Source: Sanghuangporus weigelae (taxonomy: Eukaryota; Basidiomycota; Agaricomycetes; Hymenochaetales; Hymenochaetaceae). Taken from it: DNA of 64,000 nt. The translations under genes were made by a program, and so were the position numbers. The stretch spans positions 1,178,001-1,242,000 of the forward strand of contig CP137325.1 of assembly GCA_033182465.1 (NCBI GenBank), written 5' to 3'. Positions 10,801-20,324 of the stretch are shown one piece after another; the stretch's first letter is position 1; every line of letters begins with the position of its first letter. The notes under the pieces were generated by a model. It saw only the letters and a list, made by a program, of their open reading frames with translations, searched no databases and was not told the origin of the DNA.

Positions 10801-12130
10801 CAAATCCCTAGCGGAGCGATTCGAAGGCTGCAGTCGCAGTTTGGAGGCCCTCATTGCATCGTCCGAGTCACGTACGTCTGGTTCAAGTATGGAGAGAGGC
10901 GACAGTCATTCGTACAGCACATCACAAGGACAAAATCCGGTTGACCGGATGTTTGTGGAGATGCGTCGATTGTCAGAAGAGCAGGAATTAATCATTGATG
11001 AGATACGACGGATTCCTGGTTTTGAGGATTTCCTTCGGGCTCCCTCCTTTGATGCTCTACAGTACGCAGCTTCAGAAGGACCCGTCATTATGCTCAATCT
11101 CTCCGAGTATCGATCCGATGCGCTTATAGTTTTGTCAAGCAAGGATGAACCGTGTGTATGCATTCCACTGGATCCAGAGTTTTATAGCGACTCTGTCGAG
11201 CTACACGAGGAGTTCATAGGACGACGCAGAAAACCTGGGGTACATTCCAAGAAGTACGACGAGATCCTTCGACGAGTAATGAAGATGCTATGGGACAGGG
11301 TTGCATCGAAGGTTGTAGAGAAGCTCAAAGAAATCGGGCTCGCAGAGGGATCACGCATCTGGTGGTGTCCTACTTCGGTGCTTACTGCCTTCCCTTTCCA
11401 TGCTGCGGGCCCTTATACAGATGCGAACAGCAAGACGAAATACCTCTTGGATGACTACATCTCATCATACACCCCAACGCTCACATCGCTCATCAATGCT
11501 CGATCCGGAGCGCTCGTCAGAGACGCAAGGATGCTCGTCGTTGGCGATGTCAAGCTCCCGTCAGCGAAGGAAGAATGGCGCTGGATAAACAGGACTCGGC
11601 GTGTTGACAAGCTACTTCTGGACAAGCAGGCATCTCCGGATGCGGTGATCTCGGCACTTCGGGATGTGGAATGGGTGCACTTTGTGTGCCATGGGATTTT
11701 GGCCAAGGAGCCGTTTGATTCTTCGCTGAAGCTTCCTGGAGGGAAGCTGACGTTACTTGACATCGCCCGTGCGCGTATTCCAAATGCAGAATTCGCATTT
11801 CTTTCAGCTTGTCATACCGCGGAGCAAGGTCCTAAAAGTGCCCTGGACGAATCTCTCCATCCCGCTGCGGCTATGCAGTTCATCGGCTTCCGGAGCGTGG
11901 TTGGTGCAATGTGGAAGTTGCTCGATCTTGACGGTCCATTCCTTGCTAAAGTTGTCTATGGTCATCTCATGTACGGGCTGAATGAAGGAGAGATGAGATT
12001 CAAAGGTGCTGCGGCTGCTGTTCGTAAAGCAGCTCTGAGTCTGAGGGAATGGAAGGATGAAGGCCCAAATGGAGAAGAGATGGATGTTATGACTGAGCGA
12101 TGGGTTAACCTTGTGCATATAGGTGCCTAA
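7886..12130 (+). CDS. TPR-CHAT protein, copy A (18 TPR-like repeats)
   Basis: A single uninterrupted exon encodes about 1414 residues. I take the ATG at 7886 (MESDMSSQQ) as the start; the frame is open slightly further upstream but without an ATG. After a short N-terminus come 18 units of exactly 45 residues (nucleotides 7994-10423), consensus EDLEEAIxLERAALELRPEG then HPDRSLSLGNLA and SLRTCFEHRGRM. These are TPR-like helical hairpins. A bridging region leads to a C-terminal CHAT domain (caspase HetF associated with TPRs), a clan CD cysteine-protease fold. The predicted dyad is His1269 in WVHFVCHGIL and Cys1309 in AFLSACHTAEQG, both present. Proteins of this design are greatly expanded in Agaricomycetes, with substrates unknown. 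The intact dyad suggests an active protease gated by ligand binding to the repeats, which is inference. Confidence 0.9.
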   Translation: MESDMSSQQSNAHQQFQSLCEEADSSWIRFEESEAQEDLNSAISLQQAALDSCPADHPDRASVLSDLALFLYSRYERWENVDDLETSIMLSRDALELRPQGHPDRSSSLSNLATYLNSCFEQHGRMADLEEAVALSRAALEFQPEGHPLRSLSLSNLAAFLCICFEHRGKIEDLEEAITLERAALELRTEGHTLHSESLGNLALLLRTCFQHRGRLEDLEESVVLERAALELRPDGDPLRSLSLSNLAASLWTCFEHRGKIEDLEEAITLERAVLELRPEGHPDRSSSLGNLALSLRTCFEHRGRMEDLKEALALDRAALELRPEGHPNRSVSLSNLASSLCTCFEHEGRVEDLEEAVALERAALELRPVGHPDRSVSLGNLASSLSTYFKHRGKEEDLEEAITLERAVLELRPEGHPDRSSSLGNLALSLRTCFEHRGKMEDLEEAIALDRAALELRPEDHPDRSLSLSDLASSLCRWFEYKGRVEDLEEAIALDRAALELRPEDHPGRSLTLNNLASSLKICFEHRGRMTDLEEAVSLNRAALELRSDGHPLRSSSLDNLSITLWTCFEHRGRMEDLEEAVALERAALELRPESHPLRSSSLDNLANSLQTCFEHRGRMEDLEETIALGRAALELRPVGHPDRSLSLCNLANSLRARFEHRGRMKDLEEAVALERAALELRPKGHPGRPLTLCNLALSLWTCFEHRRKMEDLEEAVTLERAALELRPDGHPDRSVSLSNLATSLWTSFQHRGVMEDLEEALMLERAALELRPEGHPDRSLSLGNLANFLRACFHRRGRTEDLEESITFNRATLSCRPERRPHHSSSLRDLAECLYDRFQKDKRIDDLEEAVESLKCAAAHTFSSFSYRLEAVKRWSMIARSHEHHSVFEAHRTALSLLQRALTTRPTLSAQHKFLSSDSRYQTLALDAASLAIDNHDFVQAVELLEQGRALLWSQIRGLRTPLDQLSEVNKSLAERFEGCSRSLEALIASSESRTSGSSMERGDSHSYSTSQGQNPVDRMFVEMRRLSEEQELIIDEIRRIPGFEDFLRAPSFDALQYAASEGPVIMLNLSEYRSDALIVLSSKDEPCVCIPLDPEFYSDSVELHEEFIGRRRKPGVHSKKYDEILRRVMKMLWDRVASKVVEKLKEIGLAEGSRIWWCPTSVLTAFPFHAAGPYTDANSKTKYLLDDYISSYTPTLTSLINARSGALVRDARMLVVGDVKLPSAKEEWRWINRTRRVDKLLLDKQASPDAVISALRDVEWVHFVCHGILAKEPFDSSLKLPGGKLTLLDIARARIPNAEFAFLSACHTAEQGPKSALDESLHPAAAMQFIGFRSVVGAMWKLLDLDGPFLAKVVYGHLMYGLNEGEMRFKGAAAAVRKAALSLREWKDEGPNGEEMDVMTERWVNLVHIGA
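7994..10423 (+). repeat. Tandem 135-bp coding repeat, 18 units (copy A)
   Basis: Eighteen consecutive 135-bp units each encode one 45-residue TPR-like hairpin. Units are moderately diverged. The unit at 8669-8803 and the one at 9074-9208, three units later, are nearly identical, pointing to an internal block duplication. Because 135 is a multiple of three, unit gain or loss keeps the frame. Confidence 0.9.
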
Positions 12131-12586
12131 CTTTACCATGTTATCTATCTTGACTCCTCTTAGGACTAGTTGTATAGTACGATCGAGGGCGTTGCATGAC
12201 TTGAACATTTACATTTATGATACTAGTAGATTATAACAGACAGAACCTCATGTTTAATCCTCGGGAGCAAAAAAAAACTACCATCTGCCCCTATGACGGC
12301 AGATCGCGAAGTTGATGGAAGTTGCCTCTAGATCTGAACTTTTATTCGGCCTGTTATTATATCGCTGATTACAGGCTATGAATAGTGCTATCAGCGTGAA
12401 TGATGCCAAAATGTATACAATTAGAAGTAAATGTGCTTTATAGGAAGCTAAAGGACGGTGGTATCGATGGCTTTGTCTTCTGCAAGAAGTTTTCCTCCGA
12501 CAGGATTTGAAGAACGGTCAACTGGACAGGTATACAATAGCACTATATAAAATAACGACACCACAGGATATTTTGATCGATTTTCA
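12131..12586. other. Convergent 3' intergenic region
   Basis: This stretch lies between the 3' ends of the TPR-CHAT copy A gene and the AIM9-like gene. No open frame or RNA feature is recognisable; it presumably holds both 3' UTRs. Confidence 0.5.
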
Positions 12587-14467
12587 TTACATGTAATCCT
12601 TTTCGTCCATATCGTTCAAGAACCAATTCGCCTCAGTCTTAGCTCGGACTTCCTTATCCGGGATCTCTTTCAACACCCTCAGCTTTAGCAGCTCGGCGAG
12701 AGCCATGGCCATCTCGTAGTGTTCGTTGGACACCCAGGTCTCCGTCTCGAAACCAACCATGCCTCGACACCCCTCAAAATTCTCGTCCGCTACTTGCAGC
12801 TTTGCGCTCAGCTCCTTCGTCTTGCGTAGGTCCTCGGGTTCGAACACTATTGGACACGGCACACCCTCCCCCGTACGCCTCCCCCATATCTCCGTTGCCT
12901 CTATCAGCGTAGCTTTCAGCGCGTGAGTCTCACCCTCCCATGGAGCACCGGCTTGGTCGAAAAGGCGGTGGATGAACATGGACACTGGGTCCGACAACGC
13001 ATCGTGATGGAGCTTGTTGTACTTCTCCGTGTTCTTGACGTAGTGAAAGTGCACGAGACGGCGGTGGTAGAGTCCCATCGCGTCGCTCTGCTCGGATTGG
13101 TCCAATTCGTCCGCGTTCGCCGGCAGTGAGGGTGGTATGAGAGCCTGCGAGACCGGGTCATCGTAATTCTGCAAGCGATCTGGTATACCAGCGAGGAGAA
13201 ACAGGGGTAGGATCGAGGCGTGTTGCCAGTCGAGCAGGCCCACGATTTCCAACTGGTTAGAGTCTGACGAGGTCGACACGATGACGTTGCTCGGCTGGAG
13301 ATCAGGATGGCGGATACGGAAATGATGGAGGGCTGAGTTCTTGGGAACGAGCGAGGGTGCGACGAGAAGGTAGCGTTCGAGATTCTCGATGTGGTCCGAC
13401 GGTGACTGCTCCTTGTACCCGTAAGCCTCCCTTCTTTCACGCTGGAACGGTAGTAGCGGTCGACCGAACTGTTCCAGATACGCCAGTTCCTTGCGAGCTG
13501 CTGCTACGAGCGCTGCCTCGGCGCTTTCGTCTACAGTCTCGATTAGTTCCGGAAAGTTCAACAAAAGAAAAGGCAGAGAGTGGCGTACATGGTCGCCTGT
13601 CCACGTCGAGCTGTGACCTCCTTCCGTACCACATATGCAGCCTAGCATCTGGACCGACGCAGAAGCGCTCGTCGTTGAGCGGGATGCCCGTCCTCCCTGC
13701 CACCTTCTCCAGGTCGTTGGCATAGTAGAGGCTTCCACCAGCCGGAAAAAGAATCGGCATCATGCGAGACTCGAGCTGAGCAAGTTGACGCAAGACCGAA
13801 ACGATATCCGGTTCCTCCAGCTCCAGCCACACGTCGCTGAGCTTCGTACCTCTCATAAACTCCATGAAAATATACTCCGTCTTCGCAGCATTGTCCGATG
13901 AAGGAGAGTAATCGTAAACCTCAGGAACAAGCAGCCCAGAGGAACGGAGGAAACGCATTGTGGCCACTTCACTAGCGATGGCGTAGAACTTGGGGACCGT
14001 GACGGGGTACGGGATGCGGGCTATCATCTCGAAGCCGCCATGCATGGTAATAAGGAAAGTCCGGTTGAAGCCACCCTCGGCGAGCTTCACGAATGTGTCG
14101 ATATCTTGAGAACTCCGACCAACAGACTGCGCTGCAAGTCGACAAAGCTCGTCGACGTCGAACTCACGTCTGCGCTCTGCAAGACGAAGATCATTGTTGA
14201 CGCTGAACGTGCGAGAATACGGGATTAGACACATACGCCAGAGAGCAACATGTATAAGACTTACAGCCAGCGTCCCGATGTATAGTTGAAGAGATCATCA
14301 AGAGAGTCTGACATGCTTGTTGAGAATGCACGACATGGCAGCTGCCAACAGGTGCGAGGGGAAAGATATGCTGAACGCAGCGAGGAGAGAGGACGGCGCA
14401 GAGGCGGACAGATTGAGACTGGTAGCAAATTGAAGACGAGCCTCGCACGGACGAGGAAGTAGTGCAT
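12587..14467 (-). CDS. Mitochondrial AIM9-like phosphotransferase (APH family)
   Basis: Three exons on the minus strand (14467-14265, 14202-13589, 13530-12587) join in frame to about 586 residues; an ATG at 14503 would add 12. The N-terminus is rich in Arg, Leu and Ser without acidic residues and contains CRAFSTS, resembling a mitochondrial presequence and cleavage site. The APH/choline-kinase-like core follows, with the segment DDLFNYTSGRWL spanning the first splice junction, the Brenner-type motif HPDLQPSN (catalytic Asp349, Asn354) and a metal-binding Asp in IVGLLDWQ (D373). This matches fungal altered inheritance of mitochondria protein 9, a family with many paralogues in basidiomycetes whose substrate is unknown. 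The key residues are intact. It separates the two kinase/TPR-CHAT units and is transcribed against them. Confidence 0.85.
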
Positions 14468-14579
14468 ATAAATATTACAATGATTTGATTTGACCTGCAT
14501 CATATGTACGCCATCAACATCACGGTTCTTTTGCTCTTTGGCCCTCGCATGTTTATTCGGATGGGGTTGAATGAGCTAT

Positions 14580-15520
14580 AGCAAGCTCGCACTTTGGTGC
14601 AACAACAGGGCGAATTGGACAGGGCGAAAGAGGAGCTCAAAGGGCGAGACGGACACATGAAATATACGTCTTTGATATCTGCCAGTACCTTGAAATTCTT
14701 GAAGATCAGGTAGATTAATGGATATCGATCGGTCAGATACCAAAGAGTTATGTGTGTATTTTCATTTTAATTCCTTGGTTTGTGGAAAATGACCCGACTC
14801 GTATGAAAGGTCACCAGCTTCGTGGCCTTTGAAGCCGTTCAGTGCTCCTCTCGCACTTCTTCAGTGTAGATACCCACATTCGGCGGTACCTCACAAGCTT
14901 ATATCCCTGTTTCTTAAACGCTCTCTAACTAGACGCGTCAATACCAGCGAGTGTGAATGGGGAACGAAAGAGGATAAAATACGGACGTACCAGCTCAAGC
15001 TCAAAAGAGAAAAAAGACGAAGAAGGCGTTTGGAACGGATCCCGAGAACGATGAGAGTAAAGCGGAAGAGAAGAATGATCAGGAGTGCCCTGTAGCGCAT
15101 CGCATCTATATGTCTCCCCGAGACGAGAGATTGGGCGAGCTAGCCACTCCTTCGTGTATCAAACCGAGCCCAAACGTCCCCGCGAGATGCTTATTCGCCC
15201 GAAGACATGCTGGAGATGCTCGATGTCGAGATACAGCCTCGCCCAATACCTATACCAAAAAGGAGTGCGCGATGATCAAACCGAGCTCGGATCCTGAACA
15301 GTACCATGCGTGAAGTGAAGGAATACTTTCCTCAAACTCGGCTGGCAGTTCACCCAGCAAGCTTCCATCGCTGAAGAAACACATCGCCTGGCAATCCAAA
15401 CCTCATTAATGTGAGCTTACGGATATCACTTGATATCGGCGACGGAAGTGGAACTAAACATCACACCACTCATGCACGAAGCTGTCGGCCCTCAGTTCTA
15501 TGTACCCTTGAAGGATCGGA
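14580..15520 (+). pseudogene. Decayed second copy of the kinase-like gene
   Basis: From about 14580 the sequence follows the kinase-like gene from its third exon onward. It retains the CAAGCTCGCA...TGGTGCAA stretch, the ATGGATATCGATCGGTC segment before the third intron, the exon-four start (AAGCCGTTCAGTGCTCCTCTCG) and the glycine-rich loop region (EIGRASHSFVYQTE near 15135-15175). The frame is broken by small deletions and stops, including one at 15295-15297. Only scattered similarity remains beyond that, such as CCACTCATGCACGA near 15465. The first two exons and the final exon with the HGS and DFG motifs are missing. It lies directly upstream of TPR-CHAT copy B, as the intact gene does for copy A. 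Confidence 0.8.
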
Positions 15521-15819
15521 AATACATACAACATACTGTGGGCGTCGGTTCTTTGAAAACTCGAACTTGTGGTCACGGAGATAGACCGACTTGGAACCTG
15601 AGAGCCATCATCCATCAGCCATCAGCCATCATGAAGCAGAGAGCAACCCTCCGCCCGTCTTTCCTTCCTACCACAATCATCTCGCACGTCGAGCACCATC
15701 CTTATAGTAACTGTGTAACGGTTGTAATAGGTATGTTGTCCTAAGTATTGGCATAAGAACGGCTTTACAGAGCTGAATCGTCTGGACAGGAGGAGCAAAG
15801 GCAACGCTTCTTCCTAGAC

Positions 15820-18800
15820 ATGGCTTCAGATCAGTCTGACGAGAGCGAGCAGAACCAGTCCCTCTGGGAAGAAGCCTGTTCTTCATGGGCTCGTTTCCAG
15901 CAGTCCGGAAAGCGAGAAGACCTCGACACTGCCATCACTCTCCAGCAAGCTGCTCTGGACTGTTGTCATCCTGGCCATCCTGATCGCGATTCGGTACTGT
16001 ATAACCTCGCTCTTTTCCTTTACTCGCGATACGAGCGATGGGGAAACGTTGAGGATCTAGAAACCTCAATCAGGTTAGGCCGAGAGGCGCTGGAGCTTCG
16101 ACCAGAGGGCCACCCGGGCCGTTCTTTATCGTTGGGTAATCTGGCGATCTCCCTTCGGACATGCTTTGAGCACCGCGGCAGGATGGAAGACCTCGAGGAG
16201 GCGATTGTGCTGGAACGTGCCGCCCTGGAGCTTCGACCGGAGGGCCACCCGGGCCGTTCTTTATCGTTGGGCAATCTGGCGGGCTCCCTTTGGACATGCT
16301 TTGAGCACTGCGGCAGGATGGAAGACCTCGAGGAGGCGATTGAGCTGAACCGTGCCGCTCTGGAACTTCGACCTGAGGGTCACCCGGACCGTTCTTTATC
16401 GTTGGGCAATCTGGCGAGCTGCCTTCGGATATGCTTTGAGCACCGCGGCAGGATGGAAGACCTCGAGGAGGCGATTGAGCTGAACCATGCCACCCTGGAG
16501 CTTCGTCCGGTGGGTCACCCGGATCGTTCTTTATCGTTGGGCAATCTGGCGAACTCCCTTCGGACATGCTTTGAGCACCGCAGCAGGATGGAAGATCTCG
16601 AGGAGGCGATTGTGCTGGAACGTGCCGCTCTGGAACTTCGACCAGAGGGCCACCCGCTCCGTTCTTTATCGTTGGCCAATCTGGCGATCTCCCTTCGGAC
16701 ATGCTTTGTGCAGTGCGGCAGGATAGAGAACCTCGAGGAGGCGATTGTGCTGAACCGTGCCGCCCTGGAGCTTCGACCAGAGGGCCACCCGGATCGTTCT
16801 TCATCGTTGGGCAATCTGGCGAACTCTCTTTGGACATGCTTTCAGCACCGCGGCAGGATGGAAGACCTCGAGGAGGCGATTGAGCTGAACCGTGCCGCTC
16901 TGGAGCTTCGACCAGAGGGCCACCCGGATCGTTCTTCATCGTTGGGCAATCTGGCGAACTCTCTTCGGACATGCTTTGAGCACCGCGGCAGGATGGAAGA
17001 CCTCGAAGAGGCGATTGTGCTGAACCGTGCCACCCTGGAGCTTCGTCCGGTGGGTCACCCGGATCGTTCTTTATCGTTGGGCAATCTAGCGAACTCCCTT
17101 CAGACATGCTTTGAGCACCGCGGCAGGATGGAAGACCTCGAGGAGGCGATTGAGCTGAACCGTGCCGCCCTGGAGCTTCGACCTGAGGATCACCCGGACC
17201 GTTCTTTATCGTTGGGCAATCTGGCGAGCTGCCTTCGGATATGCTTTGAGCACCGCGGCAGGATGGAAGATCTCGAAGAGGCGATTGAGCTGAACCGTGC
17301 CACCCTGGAGCTTCGTCCGGTGGGTCACCCGGATCGTTCTTTATCGTTGGGCAATCTGGCGAACTCCCTTCGGACATGCTTTGAGCACCGCAGCAGGATG
17401 GAAGACCTCGAGGAGGCGATTGAGCTGAACCGTGCCGCCCTGGAGCTTCGACCTGAGGATCACCCGGACCGTTCTTTATCGTTGGGCAATCTGGCGAGCT
17501 GCCTTTGGACATGCTTTGAGCAGCGCGGCAGGATGGAAGACCTCGAGGAGGCGATTGTGCTGGAACGTGCCGCCCTGGAGCTTCGACCGGAGGGTCACCC
17601 GGACCGTTCTAAATCGCTGAGAGGTATTGCCGAATGCCTTCATGTCCGCTTCCAGAAAGAAGGTTCCATCGATGACTTAGAGGAATCTATCAAGTCTCTG
17701 GACTGCGGGGCTGCTCACAAGTTTTCGAGTGTTTCATCCCGCCTTGCGTGTGTGTATAGATGGATCGCAATTGCACGATCTCATGATCATCATACTTGTC
17801 TTGAAGCCTACAGAACCGCCATGTCTCTTCTCCAGCGAGCCCTAACCATCAGACCTACCCTGTCCTCACAACATCAGTTTCTTTCGAGTAATAGCCACCT
17901 TCAGGTTCTTGCATTGGACGCGGCTTCGTGCGCCATTGACAAGGGCAAGTTGACTCAGGCCGTCGAGATTCTCGAGCAAGGGAGAGCTTTACTTTGGTCA
18001 CAGGTTCGCGGATTAAGGACTCCTCTTGATCAGCTTTCAGAAGTCAACAAGGGACTCGGAGAGCGATTCGAAGGCTGCAGCCGTGGCTTGGAGGCTCTCA
18101 TCGTACCATCCGGATCACGGATGTCTGGTTCGGGTACGGAGGGAAGTGTCAGTCATGCATACAGCACATCCCAAGAGCGGACTCCGGCTGAGCAGATGTT
18201 TGTGGAAATGCGACGATTGTCAGAAGAGCAGGAAACGATTATTAATGAGATCCGACAAATCCCTGGATTTGAGGGCTTCCTTCGTTCCGCACCCTTTGAT
18301 GCCCTTCAACAAGCAGCTTCGGAAGGGCCTGTTATTATGCTCAATCACTCCGAGTATCGATCCGACGTGCTTATCATTCTCTCGAACAAGGACGAGCCAT
18401 GTGTATGCATTCCGCTGGATCCAGAGTTTTATAGTGACTCTGTCGAACTACACAAAGAATTCATACATATACGCGGAGCATTCGGGGTAGGTTCTAAGAA
18501 GTACGACGGGATCCTCCGGCGAGTGATGAAGGTGCTATGGGATAGAGTTGTCTCAAGGGTTGTAGAAAAACTGAAAGAAATGGGGATCACAGAAGGGTCG
18601 CGTATCTGGTGGTGTCCTACTTCGGTGCTCACTGCCTTCCCTTTCCATGCTGCCGGCCCTTATACAGACACGGCTGGCAAGACAAAGTATCTGTTGGATG
18701 ACTATATCTCGTCATACGCCCCAACTCTCACATCGCTCATCACTTCCCGATGTGGTGTCCAGGATGGAGACCGGAAGATGCTCTTCGTGGGCGACACCCA

Positions 18801-19377
18801 GCTTCCTTCGGCGAATAGGGAAAGACACGCCATTAATGGGATGCGATGTATTGACAAGCAACTTTTGGACAAGCGGGCGTCCCCTGATATGGTGATCAAG
18901 GCTCTTCGGAAGGTGGAATGGGTGCACTTTGTGTGCCATGGAATTCTTGGGAAGGAGCCCTTTGATTCCTCGCTGAAGCTTCCTGGAGGGAGGCTGACAT
19001 TACTGGACATCGTTCGGGCCCATCTTCCAAATGCAGAATTCGCATTTCTGTCCGCTTGTCATAGCGCTGAACAAGGTCCTACGACCGCACTTGACGAATC
19101 ACTCCATCTGTCTGCAGCCATGCAGTTTTGCGGCTTCCGAAGTGTGGTCGGTACAATGTGGAAGTTGCTTGACCGAGACGGTCCTTTCCTTTCTGGAGTT
19201 GTTTATGCACGCCTGATGGACGAGGTGGAAGAGGGTGAGATGAGATTCAAGAGAGCTGCGGGGGCTGTTCGTGAAGCAGCTCTGAGGCTGAGGGAGCGGA
19301 AGGAAGACGTTGTGGATGGGAAAGAGGTGGATATTATGGCCGAGCGATGGGTAAACCTTGTGCATATAGGTGCTTGA
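15820..19377 (+). CDS. TPR-CHAT protein, copy B (13 TPR-like repeats)
   Basis: One exon from ATG 15820 (MASDQSDESEQN) encodes 1185 residues. The architecture equals copy A: short N-terminus, then 13 rather than 18 repeats of 45 residues (15916-17670), a bridging region, and a C-terminal CHAT domain. The catalytic dyad is intact, His1040 in WVHFVCHGIL and Cys1080 in AFLSACHSAEQG, with the same 40-residue spacing as copy A. The two proteins are very similar outside the array, and the length difference (229 residues) is almost exactly five repeats. Repeats here are far more alike than in copy A, so the array looks recently expanded or homogenised. The paired kinase-like gene upstream is dead, so this gene may act without it. 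Function is inferred from family only: a CHAT-type cysteine protease with a ligand-binding repeat sensor. Confidence 0.9.
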   Translation: MASDQSDESEQNQSLWEEACSSWARFQQSGKREDLDTAITLQQAALDCCHPGHPDRDSVLYNLALFLYSRYERWGNVEDLETSIRLGREALELRPEGHPGRSLSLGNLAISLRTCFEHRGRMEDLEEAIVLERAALELRPEGHPGRSLSLGNLAGSLWTCFEHCGRMEDLEEAIELNRAALELRPEGHPDRSLSLGNLASCLRICFEHRGRMEDLEEAIELNHATLELRPVGHPDRSLSLGNLANSLRTCFEHRSRMEDLEEAIVLERAALELRPEGHPLRSLSLANLAISLRTCFVQCGRIENLEEAIVLNRAALELRPEGHPDRSSSLGNLANSLWTCFQHRGRMEDLEEAIELNRAALELRPEGHPDRSSSLGNLANSLRTCFEHRGRMEDLEEAIVLNRATLELRPVGHPDRSLSLGNLANSLQTCFEHRGRMEDLEEAIELNRAALELRPEDHPDRSLSLGNLASCLRICFEHRGRMEDLEEAIELNRATLELRPVGHPDRSLSLGNLANSLRTCFEHRSRMEDLEEAIELNRAALELRPEDHPDRSLSLGNLASCLWTCFEQRGRMEDLEEAIVLERAALELRPEGHPDRSKSLRGIAECLHVRFQKEGSIDDLEESIKSLDCGAAHKFSSVSSRLACVYRWIAIARSHDHHTCLEAYRTAMSLLQRALTIRPTLSSQHQFLSSNSHLQVLALDAASCAIDKGKLTQAVEILEQGRALLWSQVRGLRTPLDQLSEVNKGLGERFEGCSRGLEALIVPSGSRMSGSGTEGSVSHAYSTSQERTPAEQMFVEMRRLSEEQETIINEIRQIPGFEGFLRSAPFDALQQAASEGPVIMLNHSEYRSDVLIILSNKDEPCVCIPLDPEFYSDSVELHKEFIHIRGAFGVGSKKYDGILRRVMKVLWDRVVSRVVEKLKEMGITEGSRIWWCPTSVLTAFPFHAAGPYTDTAGKTKYLLDDYISSYAPTLTSLITSRCGVQDGDRKMLFVGDTQLPSANRERHAINGMRCIDKQLLDKRASPDMVIKALRKVEWVHFVCHGILGKEPFDSSLKLPGGRLTLLDIVRAHLPNAEFAFLSACHSAEQGPTTALDESLHLSAAMQFCGFRSVVGTMWKLLDRDGPFLSGVVYARLMDEVEEGEMRFKRAAGAVREAALRLRERKEDVVDGKEVDIMAERWVNLVHIGA
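15916..17670 (+). repeat. Tandem 135-bp coding repeat, 13 units (copy B)
   Basis: Thirteen 135-bp units code for TPR-like hairpins. Many are nearly identical at the nucleotide level (for example the repeated CAGGATGGAAGACCTCGAGG). The pair of units encoding ...RPVGHPDRSLS and ...RPEDHPDRSLS is itself duplicated. The opposite strand stays open for 480 codons across most of the array. Confidence 0.9.
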
Positions 19378-20324
19378 CTTCATTACAGTGTCTCTTTTTG
19401 ATCAAACTTGGCTTCGGATTAGCGAGACATCCTGACATATCGGGGAACTTTTCTACATAGGAGTACACTCGGACTAGAATAAAATGACTGTAGCATCACT
19501 CTATGGATAATCAAGCAACTAAGATTGACATTTCTGTATACATTTTAATCGAATTGTCTATCCCCGAGTGTCAACTTCCTTGACTAGCCGATACCGTGGC
19601 ATGAAGCTTATGAGGAAGGTTGCCGCAAAGCATTTCATTTTGAACTGCCTGTATTGGAGTGCTAAAGTTTGAGCGTTTCATTATCTGTAACAAACAATCT
19701 CCAGGAAGAGCCGTTTGTCGACCGTTCCTCTGCAACTTCCTATGTCATCGATGTCATCGATGTAAAATACGATTCCGATTCCGCTAGTTAAAAGAAATGT
19801 CACAGCCTGTGCTAGTTTCCCTTTCCCTCTCCGGTATCATTGCGATGGTTTACAAATCAGAACTACATGTCTTTAATACTCTATTTGCGACCTCCTCAAG
19901 TTCGCCGCAATGAATTTTTTTTTAACTCAGAATCTCGCTGCGAATTTTCTGCTGTTGCACGTTTATCGAGATGGTGGTAAGGTAAGTCAAGACTGGGTCG
20001 ATCAATAATGGAAATAGATCGACATATAGCTTTTTCGGGCAGATCACATAATGACAAATAAAGCATCATGTGACATACTGCCACGTGTGCCACAGTAGAG
20101 TTTACTGTTATGTATGTATGAGTGAGTGTCAGAGTGAACTCATGCGCAACGTCATAGCAGATCATAGCAGGGTCGGTCACGATTATCATCATCATGGCTT
20201 GCTATAAACTACAAAATCCACTTTATTCCGAAATCTAACTCTGATACCGAGTATAACTTGACGTCCGATTTTCCTCGTCGCCTGTCTTTGAGTTGATGAT
20301 CAAGAACGTTTCACTGTTTTCAAC
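19378..20324. other. Intergenic region
   Basis: This is the 3' UTR of TPR-CHAT copy B and AT-rich spacer. No open frame with domain features or splice support was found on either strand. Confidence 0.5.
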
